The notes: generated by a model not told the origin, from the letters alone. A stretch of DNA of 64,000 nucleotides from DASSBR01 sp035688265 (GCA_035688265.1 DASSNE010000003.1:38123-102122); one strand, 5' to 3'. Positions 7,450-16,800 are shown, counted from the first letter of the stretch. Numbers and translations are program-made.

Positions 7450-8543
7450 CGCTTTTTCGCTGCCGGCTTGCGCGGTGACGACTGCCTGACGGCCCGCTTC
7501 GATGGAACGCGCTTCTTGCTCGCCGTCTTTTTCTTCGGAGCACTCTTCCTTGCCGGCGCTTTTGGGGCAGCCGCCTTCTTTTTCGTCGGCGCCTTCTTCG
7601 TGGCGGCGCGCTTCACCGGCGCTTTCTTCGGCTTCGCCGCTGTACGCGACGAGGCTTTCTTCTTCGCGGCAGCAGCTTTCTTTGCAACCGGTTTCTTTTT
7701 GACCACCTTCTTTGCCGCTGTCTTCTTCGCGCCGGCTTTTTTCGCGAGCACTTTCTTTGCGGGCGCTTTCCTCGCGGGGGATTTTTTGACGGTCGCCTTT
7801 TTTGCCGCCGGCTTCTTCGGGGCCGATGCCACGGGCTTTGCGATAGCCTCATCCGACCGCTGCGCCGGCTCGGCCGCCGTCTTGCCTGCACCGCTGGTGA
7901 GATCCTCGATCAGCCTGATTACCTGGCGCGAAATAACCTTCACGTCGCCGTTGCCGTCCACGCGCCGCAGCCGGTCGCCGTCGGCGTAGTACTTGATCAG
8001 CGGCCGCGTCTGCGCGTCGTACACGCGCAGCCGGTTGGCAATGGTTTCCTCGTTGTCATCGGCTCGATGGCGCAGTTCCCCGCCGCAACGGTCGCAGCGG
8101 CCTTCCAGCTTGGGCGGATTGGTGAACACATTGTAGACGCGCCCGCAGTTCTCGCAGGTGCGCCGGCCCGCGAGCCGCTGCATCAGCACGTCGATGTCGA
8201 CCTCGATCAGCAACGCGCCGTCGAGTGGCTTGTGTAGCTGCGACAGCATCGTGTCGAGCGCGTGTGCCTGCGGAATATTGCGCGGAAAGCCGTCGAGGAT
8301 GAAGCCGCGGCTGGCGTCGCGCTTGCGCAGCCGCTCGCCGATGATACCGAGCACCACCTCGTCGGAGACGAGTTGGCCGGCGTCCATCGCCGCCTTGGCA
8401 ATTTTGCCGAGCGCGCTGCCCTTCGCCACCGCCGCGCGCAGCAGATCACCGGTCGACACCTGCGGCACCCCGTATTTTTCGACCAGCAGTTTCGCCTGGG
8501 TGCCCTTGCCCGAGCCGGGCGCGCCCAGCAACACGATTCTCAT
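7446..8543 (-). CDS. adk: Adenylate kinase with a 125-residue lysine/alanine-rich histone H1-like tail
   Basis: Adenylate kinase interconverts ATP, ADP and AMP. Residues 1-216 are a complete long-LID enzyme: P-loop GAPGSGKGT (7-15), LDGFPRN in the NMP region (83-89), and a LID with four zinc-type cysteines (Cys130, 133, 150, 153). Residues 240-365 are low-complexity Lys, Ala and Pro, with repeats such as KKxxAKK; I count 43 lysines in the last 125 residues. The tail resembles bacterial histone H1-like and AlgP-type domains, which bind DNA, and is not part of ordinary Adk (about 215 residues). ATG 8543 gives the family N-terminus. The frame is intact through the tail. Confidence 0.95.
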   Translation of the reverse strand: MRIVLLGAPGSGKGTQAKLLVEKYGVPQVSTGDLLRAAVAKGSALGKIAKAAMDAGQLVSDEVVLGIIGERLRKRDASRGFILDGFPRNIPQAHALDTMLSQLHKPLDGALLIEVDIDVLMQRLAGRRTCENCGRVYNVFTNPPKLEGRCDRCGGELRHRADDNEETIANRLRVYDAQTRPLIKYYADGDRLRRVDGNGDVKVISRQVIRLIEDLTSGAGKTAAEPAQRSDEAIAKPVASAPKKPAAKKATVKKSPARKAPAKKVLAKKAGAKKTAAKKVVKKKPVAKKAAAAKKKASSRTAAKPKKAPVKRAATKKAPTKKKAAAPKAPARKSAPKKKTASKKRVPSKRAVRQSSPRKPAAKKR

Positions 8544-8728
8544 GAGCAATCTCGCTTTTCTTAACGCGAACGAGCCGCATAAATTTGGCGTAAACGTACC
8601 TTGCGCGCCGACCCGCGTCAACGTCTCGTTAACCGGGCCTTTTCGGACTGAAATGCGCCGCGCTTATCAACGGCGCCAACTTAAAATAGGATAGGGGCTT
8701 TAACCGCCAAAAATGACGAGTTCGCCAA

Positions 8729-9991
8729 ATGACCAAGAGAAACGCCTTTTATGCCCAGTCCGGCGGTGTGACCGCCGTTATCAATGCGAGCGCCGCCGGG
8801 GTGATCGAAACCGCGCGGCAGCACAAGGACCGGATCGGCAAGGTTTATGCCGGGCGCGACGGGATCATCGGTGCGCTGACCGAGGACCTGATCGATACCG
8901 GCAAGGAGAGCGCGGCGGCGATCGCTGCATTGAGACATACGCCCGGCGGGGCGTTCGGCTCGTGCCGCTACAAGCTCAAGCCGTTCGACGAGGATCCGGC
9001 CGAGTACGAGCGCCTGCTGGCGGTGTTCAAGGCGCACGACATCGGCTACTTCTTTTATAACGGCGGCGGCGACTCGGCGGATACCTGCCTCAAGGTCTCG
9101 CAGATGGGCAAGAAGACGGGCTACCCGATCCGGGCGATCCACGTGCCGAAGACGGTCGACAACGACTTGGCCGTAACCGACTGCTCGCCCGGCTTCGGGT
9201 CGGTGGCGAAGTACGTGGCGGTGTCGACGCGCGAGACGGCGCTCGATGTCGCCTCGATGGCGCGGACCTCGACCAAAGTGTTCGTGCTCGAAGTGATGGG
9301 CCGCCACGCCGGCTGGATCGCGGCAGCCGCCGGCCTCGCCGGTGAAAAGGAAGGCGACGCACCGCACATCATCCTGTTCCCGGAAATCACGTTCGACCGG
9401 GAGCGCTTCCTGGCGCGCGTCAGGGAATGCGTCGAGCACTACGGCTACTGCGTGATCGTCGCATCCGAAGGCACGCGCGACGCGGACGGCAACTTCCTTG
9501 CCGACGCCGGCACCACCGACGCCTTCGGCCACAAGCAGCTCGGCGGCACCGCACCGGTGCTGGCCGAGATGGTCAAGGCCGCGCACGGCTACAAGTACCA
9601 CTGGGCGCTGGCCGACTACCTGCAGCGCTCCGCGCGCCACATCGCCTCCAAAACCGATGTTGAGCAGGCGTACGCGGTGGGCAAGGCGGCGGTCGAGTTC
9701 GCGCTCGCCGGCGACAACGCCGTGATGCCGGCGATAGAGCGCACTTCGGAGAAGCCGTACCGCTGGAAAATCGTCAAGGCGCCGCTTGCGAAAGTCGCCA
9801 ACAAGGAAAAAATGATGCCGCGCAAGTACATCTCGCGCGACGGCTTCGGCATCTCGGCCGCGGGGCGCGCCTACCTCGCGCCGCTGATCAACGGCGAGGA
9901 CTATCCGCCGTACCGGAACGGCCTGCCGCGTTACGTCACGCTCAAGAACGTCGCGGTGCCGCGAAAATTGCAAGAAGAATTCATGGTATAG
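8729..9991 (+). CDS. pfp: Pyrophosphate-dependent 6-phosphofructokinase
   Basis: It phosphorylates fructose-6-phosphate using PPi, reversibly, in the cytoplasm. The 420-residue protein has GGGDS at 112-116, where ATP enzymes have GGDGS; an Asp at this position blocks ATP and favours PPi. PKTVDND at 140-146 has the Lys of PPi enzymes instead of the Gly in ATP-type PGTIDND. The substrate motif MGRHAGW follows. ATG 8729 has only a weak ribosome-binding site. The H+-pumping pyrophosphatase gene follows by 44 bases, a pairing known from Methylococcus, which ties both to PPi energy use. Confidence 0.92.
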   Translation: MTKRNAFYAQSGGVTAVINASAAGVIETARQHKDRIGKVYAGRDGIIGALTEDLIDTGKESAAAIAALRHTPGGAFGSCRYKLKPFDEDPAEYERLLAVFKAHDIGYFFYNGGGDSADTCLKVSQMGKKTGYPIRAIHVPKTVDNDLAVTDCSPGFGSVAKYVAVSTRETALDVASMARTSTKVFVLEVMGRHAGWIAAAAGLAGEKEGDAPHIILFPEITFDRERFLARVRECVEHYGYCVIVASEGTRDADGNFLADAGTTDAFGHKQLGGTAPVLAEMVKAAHGYKYHWALADYLQRSARHIASKTDVEQAYAVGKAAVEFALAGDNAVMPAIERTSEKPYRWKIVKAPLAKVANKEKMMPRKYISRDGFGISAAGRAYLAPLINGEDYPPYRNGLPRYVTLKNVAVPRKLQEEFMV

Positions 9992-10035
9992 TCCGGGGCA
10001 TTTTACAATCTATTCCTAACCACCAAGGGGCGTTT

Positions 10036-12108
10036 ATGAGTGCTCACGCAGGTTTGTGGATTGCGCTGGGGTGCGCAGTATTGGCCATTGTGTACGGGGC
10101 GGTTTCGGTCAGCTGGATTCTGAAACAGCCCGCCGGCAGCCAGCGTATGCAGGAGATTGCCGGCGCCATTCAGGAGGGTGCGCAGGCGTATCTCAACCGG
10201 CAATACCGCGCGGTGGCAATTGTCGGCGTGGTGCTCTTCCTGATCCTCGGCTTCGGTCTCGAATGGTGGACGGCGCTGGGCTTCGCGATCGGCTCGATCT
10301 TCTCGGCCGCCGCCGGCTACATCGGCATGAACATTTCCGTGCGCGCCAACGTGCGCACCGCGCAGGCCGCGCATGACGGCATCAACCCGGCGCTCAAGGT
10401 CGCGTTCCGCGGCGGCAGCATCACCGGCCTGCTGGTCGCGGGCCTGGGCCTGCTTGGGGTCGCCGGCTTTTATGCCATCCTGCACTACTTCGGCCCGCGC
10501 GACGCCAGCGGCACCGCCCTGATCGAACCGCTGGTCGGCCTCGCCTTCGGCGGTTCGCTGATCTCGATCTTCGCCCGCCTCGGCGGCGGCATCTTCACCA
10601 AGGGCGCCGACGTCGGCGCGGACTTGGTCGGCAAGGTTGAAGCCGGCATCCCCGAAGACGACCCGCGCAACCCCGCGGTAATCGCCGACAACGTCGGCGA
10701 TAACGTCGGCGACTGCGCCGGCATGGCCGCCGACCTCTTCGAGACCTATGCCGTGACGGTCGTCGCGACGATGCTGCTCGGCCAGTTGTTCGCGCAGACC
10801 CTTGGCCCGAACGCGGTGCTCTACCCGCTGGTGCTCGGCGGCGCGTCCATTATCGCCTCCGTCATCGGCACGTTCTTCGTCCGCGCTCGCGAGGGCGGCA
10901 AGATCATGGGCGCGCTGTACAAGGGGCTGATCGTCTCGGGCATCCTCGCCGCGGTGATGTTCTACTTCATCACGCAGTGGATGATGACCGCGTCGACCGG
11001 CTATTCGATCTGGGAATTCTTCGGCGCCGCGCTGATCGGCCTGGGCCTCACCGCCGCACTGGTCGTGATTACCGAGTACTACACCGGCACTGAATACAAG
11101 CCGGTGCGCCACATCGCGGAAGCCTCGACCACCGGCCATGCAACCAACATCATTGCCGGCCTCGCAGTATCGATGAAGGCGACCGCGCTGCCGGTGATCG
11201 CGATCTGCGCGAGCATCTGGGGCGGCTATGCGCTCGCCGGCCTGTACGGCATCGGCATCGCCGTCACGACGATGCTGTCGATGACCGGCATGATCGTCGC
11301 GCTCGACGCCTTCGGCCCGATCACCGACAACGCCGGCGGCATCGCCGAAATGGCCGATCTGCCGGCCGAAGTGCGCGGTCGCACCGATCCGCTCGATGCG
11401 GTCGGCAACACAACCAAGGCCGTCACCAAGGGTTACGCGATCGGCTCAGCCGGTCTGGCCTCGCTGGTGCTGTTCGCCGACTACGTGCATGAGCTGAAAG
11501 CCCACTTCACCGGCCTCGGCGTGGGCGCCGAACAACTCGACAAGCTGACCACGTTCGTGTTGTCCGATCCGGACGTGATCATCGGCCTCATCATCGGCGG
11601 CCTGATCCCGTACCTGTTCGCGTCGCTCGCGATGGAAGCGGTCGGCCGTGCGGCCGGCGGCATCGTCAATGAAGTGCGCCGCCAGTTCCGCGAGATCAAG
11701 GGCATCATGACCGGCGAAACCCGGCCGGACTATTCGCGCGCGGTCGACATGCTGACCAAGTCGGCGATCAGGGAAATGATCATTCCGTCGCTGTTGCCGA
11801 TCATCGCGCCGATCCTGGTCGGCGAGATCCTCGGCGCCCGCGCCCTGGGCGGCATGCTGCTCGGCACCATCATCACCGGTCTGTTCGTGGCCATTTCGAT
11901 GACCACCGGCGGCGGCGCCTGGGATAACGCCAAGAAATACGTCGAGGACGGCAACTTCGGCGGCAAGGGGTCGGAAGCGCATCACGCGGCCGTCACCGGC
12001 GACACCGTCGGCGATCCGTACAAGGACACGGCGGGGCCGGCCATCAACCCGCTGATCAAGATCATCAACATCGTGGCGATCCTGATTATTCCGTTGCTGC
12101 ATTTTTAA
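10036..12108 (+). CDS. hppA: K+-independent proton-pumping membrane pyrophosphatase
   Basis: A polytopic inner-membrane enzyme that couples PPi hydrolysis to H+ export, or makes PPi from the gradient. Of its 690 residues, about 192-226 carry the substrate motif DVGADLVGKVEAG...DDPRNPAVIADNVGDNVGD, and a second acidic cluster near the C-terminus reads DTVGDPYKDTAGPAINPLIK. Lys461 in GNTTKAVTKG marks the K+-independent, H+-pumping subfamily (Ala in K+-dependent enzymes). A strong AAGGGG site precedes ATG 10036. With pfp it forms a PPi module; the expected direction of pfp use depends on cell PPi. Confidence 0.96.
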   Translation: MSAHAGLWIALGCAVLAIVYGAVSVSWILKQPAGSQRMQEIAGAIQEGAQAYLNRQYRAVAIVGVVLFLILGFGLEWWTALGFAIGSIFSAAAGYIGMNISVRANVRTAQAAHDGINPALKVAFRGGSITGLLVAGLGLLGVAGFYAILHYFGPRDASGTALIEPLVGLAFGGSLISIFARLGGGIFTKGADVGADLVGKVEAGIPEDDPRNPAVIADNVGDNVGDCAGMAADLFETYAVTVVATMLLGQLFAQTLGPNAVLYPLVLGGASIIASVIGTFFVRAREGGKIMGALYKGLIVSGILAAVMFYFITQWMMTASTGYSIWEFFGAALIGLGLTAALVVITEYYTGTEYKPVRHIAEASTTGHATNIIAGLAVSMKATALPVIAICASIWGGYALAGLYGIGIAVTTMLSMTGMIVALDAFGPITDNAGGIAEMADLPAEVRGRTDPLDAVGNTTKAVTKGYAIGSAGLASLVLFADYVHELKAHFTGLGVGAEQLDKLTTFVLSDPDVIIGLIIGGLIPYLFASLAMEAVGRAAGGIVNEVRRQFREIKGIMTGETRPDYSRAVDMLTKSAIREMIIPSLLPIIAPILVGEILGARALGGMLLGTIITGLFVAISMTTGGGAWDNAKKYVEDGNFGGKGSEAHHAAVTGDTVGDPYKDTAGPAINPLIKIINIVAILIIPLLHF

Positions 12109-12186
12109 AAGCGGGATCGGTTGGCTGCTGATAGGTCGTCGCGAGGGGCGGTGAGGTAGCTTCTTCCGAAAGGACCCACAAAATAA

Positions 12187-12225
12187 CTCTCCCCCCTCGG
12201 CCGCAGAGCAGCCGAAGAGGGAGAG
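12187..12225. terminator. Imperfect inverted repeat between convergent genes, possible two-way terminator
   Basis: CTCTCCC..CTCGGC pairs with GCCGAAGAGGGAGAG around a short loop, in the 132-bp gap between the ends of hppA and the large secreted-protein gene. There is no long T tract on either side, so it may act with Rho or only protect RNA ends. Confidence 0.4.
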
Positions 12226-12240
12226 CCGGAGGAACACGTT

Positions 12241-15200
12241 CTAGTCTTCTTCCCCTTGTTGGTATTTGATCTGCGGCGTGGCGGCAGTCCAGATTTTGGC
12301 GGGTGCTGAACCCAGGTTGACCAACTGGACCACGTAGACGCCAGGGACTACTGCCGATGTCTCGAACGCGGCCGTGCCGTCGGGCGCGGAGTTCACGGTA
12401 CCGACGATGCTACCGTGGGGATCGAGTACCAGCAGCTTGAACGGGACGTTGTTCGCCGATTCGGCCACTACCGATATGCCGGTGGCGATGCGCGGCACCA
12501 TCAATTGGGCCGTGCTCGGCTGTCCGGTGGCGACCGTAGCGGTCTGAGCTGTCGTGTCACCGGGCTCCGTCGCCGGCTGCGCATCGGAACTTGCGCCCGC
12601 GATGCGGAACCGGTCCACGTAGGCGGCGCCGGTCACGTTGCGCAGCTCGATCGTGTGGCTGCCCTGCCCGCTCACGCTGAACTCGGTGGTCGCGCCGAAC
12701 GCGGGCTGGTGCATTGAGCCGGAGCCGCCGCGATAGCTGATCGTGCGGACGAACTGGCCGTCGATGTAGACGTCGGCGCTGCCGCCCTTGGTGCTGGTGG
12801 CGTAGGCGTACTGGATAGTGCCTTCGCTCGATCCGAGGTCGAACGTCAGGCTCATGCCATGCTGGCCGCTCTTGGCCGCCAGCAGGTCGAAATGCCCCGC
12901 CGTCGCATCGCTGTCCTGCACATTTTGCCAGCCATTGCTGTAGGCGATATGCGAGTCGTTGTCCTCGAAGGCGGTTCGCGCCGCGATGCCGACAAGGGCC
13001 GCGTTTTTGCTCGTCGCGCCATGGGTGTCGGTGACGGTGAGCGTGGCGCGATAGTCGCCGGCGGTCTTGTAGGTATGCGTCGCGGTCGGCGTCGACGTCG
13101 TAACAGGCGTGCTGCCGTCGCCGAAGTCGTAGGTGTAGCTCGCCACCGAGTCGCCGCTGTCGGGATCATGGGAGCCCGATGCGTCGAACGTCACGTCGAC
13201 CGGCGTATTGCCGCCCGTCGGCTCGGCAGTCAACACCGCCAGCGGCGGGTTGTTGGGCGCGCACTGGTCGTTGCTGCTGACGGTGTAGCTGCCCTGGTAG
13301 GCGAGGCCGTCCGGCATCTCGTCGACGGTTTCGCCGAGACCTGTGACCGGTGTGTTCACCGACTGCACGACCGCCGCGTTGAAGCCGCCGATCGTGTCAC
13401 CGGCCTGCAGGCCGAGGTCGGCAATCGGCACGATGATCACGATGACGCCGTTGGCGGCGTCGTAGAAGCTCGATGGGTCGGCGGGTTTCTCGCTGCCGGC
13501 CTGCACAAAGCGTCCATCCGTCGTGCCGCTCGAATTCGGTGAGGCAACGTAAGATTCGAACTGCGGTGTAGCCGACGTCGTCGAGAGCTGCGGATAGAAC
13601 ATCCGCACACCGTGGATCGTGCCGTCCGGTGTCTTGAACGACACGTACCAGTACGAGCCCGGCAACTGCAGCGTTTGCCCCGGATCAGTGTTGATCTGGA
13701 AGCGCAGCTTGGTGGTGCCGTCCGCCTGGTACGGCTGCGACACCTGCAACGACTTCATGTCGGTGCCGGCCGTGCCGGTCAGGCTGTCGCCGCTGGCATC
13801 GACCAGCAGGGTCGGACCCGGCGCCTTGCACGGATCGGCCGTCCGGCTGACGGTCACCTGCAGGCCCACTTCGTTACTGGCCGGGCCGGAGCCTTCGGCA
13901 TTGGTCGCGACGATCTTGTAGTAGTACGTCGGCACCGTGGCGTCCACGCTCGCATCTTCGTACTGCGTCTTGTCGCCGCTGACGGTCGCGATCTGCGTCT
14001 CGCCGCCGGGGCTCGTGCCGCGGTAGATCGCGTAGGCGGCGATGTCGGAGCCGCCATTGTCCGGGGCGTTCCAGGTCAGATCGGTTCTGGCCGCGGTGCG
14101 CGTGCCCTGGAGATAAGGCTGCGCCGGTGCCGCGGGTTCGACCGGGTCGAACTTCGCCAGCAGCGGCTTCCCGCCGGTCTGGCGGGCGACACGCTGATAG
14201 GCGACAAAGTCGTTCTTGACGCCGCCGCCCTGGATGCAGGTGTCGGTGACGCAGCCGTCGTCGTAACCGAACAGCACGTTGCCGTGGTTGTCCATCGTCA
14301 CTTCGTTGAAGTCCAGCAGGTTGCGGTTCAGATTGCCGCCGCCGCTGTTCCAGATGCCGCCGTGACCCTGCACCGGGTCGTTCGGCGTCGCGTTGACGGT
14401 AGTCCAGGTCTTGCCGCCGTCGTAGGTGGTGGCGATGAACAGGTACCAGTTCCCGGGATAGTCCAGCGACTCGTGGTTGCCGGCGACGTTGCTGCCGAGG
14501 AATCCGCACGCGGCGCGCCCCGGCGAGCCGGCGATGGCCTCCGGGAAGTCGGCCATGATGACGCCGACCGGCGCGCCGATGTCCGTATTGTTAACCCAGG
14601 TCTGGCCGTGGTCGTGGCTGACGGCCACGTGCACGTGATGCTCCGGGCCCTGCCCGTCGACATAGCATTCGTACACGGTATTGGCCTGGTCGATCGCGAT
14701 CGATGGGTCGGTCGACCCGCCTTCGAACGACTGGCTCCCCGGGATAATGAAATCGGTCCAGGTCAGGCCGGCATCAAGGCTGACGACGCCGCCCTGACCC
14801 GTGCCGCAGAAGGCCGTGGGCACGTAGACCGCGCCATCCGGGCCGACTTTGGCATGGCCGTGCAGACCGCTGCAGGCGGTGATGCCGTTGCCGAGGTAAA
14901 TCGGCACGCCCGGGCCGAAGCTGACGCCGCCGTCGTCGCTGCGCTGGCACATCGCCGGCCCGACGATGTCCTGCGAGCAATAGTAAACGGCGTTCGGGTA
15001 CAGCGGGTTCGGCACCGGGAGCAGACTCGGGTATGGGCCGGAGGCGATGGTCTCGTGATCCGCCCCGCCATTGGGCGGCGACGCGGAAGCCTGGATCCAG
15101 CTCGCACCGTCGTCGTCGCTGTAGGCGAACAGCACATTGGCGCCGGTGGTGAGATTGGATATGAACGTGCGCCCGGTGGTCTGATCGGTGATCAGGATCG

Positions 15201-15999
15201 GATCCAGCGTCGTCAGACTGCTGATCGAAGGCGACACATCGGTCCAGGTGGCCGGTCCGGACTTCGGTAGCGGCGGAATGCGCTTCTCCGGCGGCGTGAC
15301 CCGAAAGACCGGGCCGTCGGAATTGGTCATGATGATGCCGGTCTTCGGGTCGAAGCCGATATTGAATTCGCCGGAGGCGGCGTTGGCGGACGAATGCGCG
15401 CCCGGTGCGAAAACCTGGTAGCGCGGCACGCCCGGCGCGATCGGCGTCGCCTGTCCGAAGCTGGTACTGCTGCCGCCGCTGGTGGCGCCGGCGACCAGGT
15501 CGATCTTGACGTGCACCGTTTCGCCGGTCGGGGTGTACGGCACGACCTTGACGGTAAATGTCTTGGTGCCGTTGAAGGCGCGCAGCGTGGTCACTTCCGG
15601 ATCGGCTTGGCTGGCCGATTGCGTCTTCGCCTGCTCCGAGCCGTTGGTCGTGGTCACGTTGCCGGCATAGACGTACAGGTCATAGTCCGAATTACCGGTG
15701 CCCGCGTCGGTCCAGCTCAGGCTGAAGCGAATCAATTCGCCGGGATGGGTGCTGGTGTAGTCATCCGGCAGCGACACGGTCAGCGCGAAATTATCGCAAG
15801 GCTCCACCGGACTGTTGCATCGCGGGCCGACGTCGACTTCCGGGAGCGGTGTCGGGTTGGCGATACTGAAAGGCCCGGCCGTGTAAGTGACCGGGCCCGA
15901 GGTGGCGGTGAGCGTGCCGCTGGCAGGTGTCGCGGCGTATGCGGCCCCCCCTGCCGCCAGCGCGATTCCGAGCAGCAAAAAAGACATCCGATGTCGCAT
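12241..15999 (-). CDS. Large secreted Asp-box (BNR)/FN3/PKD multidomain protein
   Basis: 1252 residues with a clear signal peptide (MRHRMSFLLLGIALAAGGAAYA). An early beta domain (about 25-170) is followed by a propeller-like region with at least five Asp-box motifs (SDDDGASW, SDDGGVSF, SLDAGLTW, SHDHGQTW, TYDGGKTW), as in sialidases and other beta-propellers. Then come an FN3 domain (about 620-715), a PKD domain (about 920-1005, with YDFGDGS and TYKTAGDYRATLTVTD) and C-terminal beta domains. No full sialidase arginine triad was recognised, so the substrate is unknown. GGGAGG precedes ATG 15999. It is divergent from a TetR gene, and matching operator-like sites flank both starts. Confidence 0.8.
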   Translation of the reverse strand: MRHRMSFLLLGIALAAGGAAYAATPASGTLTATSGPVTYTAGPFSIANPTPLPEVDVGPRCNSPVEPCDNFALTVSLPDDYTSTHPGELIRFSLSWTDAGTGNSDYDLYVYAGNVTTTNGSEQAKTQSASQADPEVTTLRAFNGTKTFTVKVVPYTPTGETVHVKIDLVAGATSGGSSTSFGQATPIAPGVPRYQVFAPGAHSSANAASGEFNIGFDPKTGIIMTNSDGPVFRVTPPEKRIPPLPKSGPATWTDVSPSISSLTTLDPILITDQTTGRTFISNLTTGANVLFAYSDDDGASWIQASASPPNGGADHETIASGPYPSLLPVPNPLYPNAVYYCSQDIVGPAMCQRSDDGGVSFGPGVPIYLGNGITACSGLHGHAKVGPDGAVYVPTAFCGTGQGGVVSLDAGLTWTDFIIPGSQSFEGGSTDPSIAIDQANTVYECYVDGQGPEHHVHVAVSHDHGQTWVNNTDIGAPVGVIMADFPEAIAGSPGRAACGFLGSNVAGNHESLDYPGNWYLFIATTYDGGKTWTTVNATPNDPVQGHGGIWNSGGGNLNRNLLDFNEVTMDNHGNVLFGYDDGCVTDTCIQGGGVKNDFVAYQRVARQTGGKPLLAKFDPVEPAAPAQPYLQGTRTAARTDLTWNAPDNGGSDIAAYAIYRGTSPGGETQIATVSGDKTQYEDASVDATVPTYYYKIVATNAEGSGPASNEVGLQVTVSRTADPCKAPGPTLLVDASGDSLTGTAGTDMKSLQVSQPYQADGTTKLRFQINTDPGQTLQLPGSYWYVSFKTPDGTIHGVRMFYPQLSTTSATPQFESYVASPNSSGTTDGRFVQAGSEKPADPSSFYDAANGVIVIIVPIADLGLQAGDTIGGFNAAVVQSVNTPVTGLGETVDEMPDGLAYQGSYTVSSNDQCAPNNPPLAVLTAEPTGGNTPVDVTFDASGSHDPDSGDSVASYTYDFGDGSTPVTTSTPTATHTYKTAGDYRATLTVTDTHGATSKNAALVGIAARTAFEDNDSHIAYSNGWQNVQDSDATAGHFDLLAAKSGQHGMSLTFDLGSSEGTIQYAYATSTKGGSADVYIDGQFVRTISYRGGSGSMHQPAFGATTEFSVSGQGSHTIELRNVTGAAYVDRFRIAGASSDAQPATEPGDTTAQTATVATGQPSTAQLMVPRIATGISVVAESANNVPFKLLVLDPHGSIVGTVNSAPDGTAAFETSAVVPGVYVVQLVNLGSAPAKIWTAATPQIKYQQGEED

Positions 16000-16037
16000 A
16001 AAGCCTCCCGAGCCGTTCCAGGGCTGGTTATGTTTGG

Positions 16038-16049
16038 TAGTGGTACTAC
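16038..16049. promoter_or_regulatory. Operator-like site 1 (TAGTGGTACTAC), upstream of the secreted-protein gene
   Basis: With the preceding G this is a perfect inverted repeat GTAGT-GGT-ACTAC, 38 bases upstream of the minus-strand start at 15999. The identical 12-mer occurs again at 16150-16161, directly before the TetR start. The pairing suggests one regulator acting on both divergent promoters. Confidence 0.55.
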
Positions 16050-16149
16050 GACTTCTAAAACTACCGGCGTGAGCGACAGCGGGTCAATCAGGTGGTTCCC
16101 TAGGATTCCGTGATACAGCGCACAGATTGGGATATTGCTTTAGCCAAGA

Positions 16150-16161
16150 TAGTGGTACTAC
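16150..16161. promoter_or_regulatory. Operator-like site 2 (TAGTGGTACTAC), just before the TetR start codon
   Basis: Identical to 16038-16049 and embedded in a longer palindrome, GATAGT-6-ACTATC (16148-16165). It ends 9 bases before the TetR ATG, a position suited to autorepression. Confidence 0.55.
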
Positions 16162-16170
16162 TATCAGCGC

Positions 16171-16800
16171 ATGGATACGTCTCATGCTCCCAGCCGGGCC
16201 CGGCTGTTGCGGGCCGGCAAGACACTGATGGCGGAGGTGGGCTATGAGCACGCGGCGACGGCCGCGATTGCCCGCCGCGCGGCGACCTCCGAATCGCAAC
16301 TGGTGCGTTATTTCGGCGGCAAGGCCGGCCTGTTGGAGGCTGTATTTGACGACGGCTGGCAGCAGATCAACGCCCGGATCAACGGGCTGATTGAACCCGA
16401 ACAGGATACGCGTACTGCGCTCACCGCGGTTCTCGGCATGTTCATTGCCGCGATGGATGACGACCCCGATCTCGCCCAGCTGTTTCTCTTCGAAGCCCGG
16501 CGGCCGCGTGGAGCGCACGGCGAACTCCATCTGTCGGACGGCTTTCTCGGTTTTCTCGATCGCATGCACCAGCTGATCCGCCGGGGCCAGCGCGACGGCA
16601 CGCTGGCCCCGGCGTTCAGGTCCGAAGTCCTGTTATCCGCGTTGCTGGGCGCGGCCGAAGCGATGGTGCGCGACCGCCTGCTCGGCAGCCGCCGCGGCGA
16701 ACGGACGCGGCGCTCCGGCAGCGAAGTCCAGCGCGTGTTCGAGGCGATGCTGACGGGCTTCGCACCGGCGACCCAATCGGGTATCCTGTCGCACAGCTGA
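16171..16800 (+). CDS. TetR-family transcriptional regulator
   Basis: 209 residues. The N-terminal 55 residues form a TetR helix-turn-helix (RARLLRAGKTLMAEVGYEHAATAAIARRAATSESQLVRYFGGKAGLLEAVF). The C-terminal helical domain is the usual ligand pocket, with no recognisable ligand signature. It faces the secreted-protein gene, and two copies of a 12-base palindromic sequence lie in the shared gap, one next to its own start. It probably represses itself and the neighbour. The inducer is unknown. Confidence 0.9.
   Translation: MDTSHAPSRARLLRAGKTLMAEVGYEHAATAAIARRAATSESQLVRYFGGKAGLLEAVFDDGWQQINARINGLIEPEQDTRTALTAVLGMFIAAMDDDPDLAQLFLFEARRPRGAHGELHLSDGFLGFLDRMHQLIRRGQRDGTLAPAFRSEVLLSALLGAAEAMVRDRLLGSRRGERTRRSGSEVQRVFEAMLTGFAPATQSGILSHS

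Noticed and set aside
13612..15270. 552-codon frame opposite the large secreted-protein gene
   Set aside because: A shadow of the real gene; no domains, atypical composition, no ribosome-binding site.
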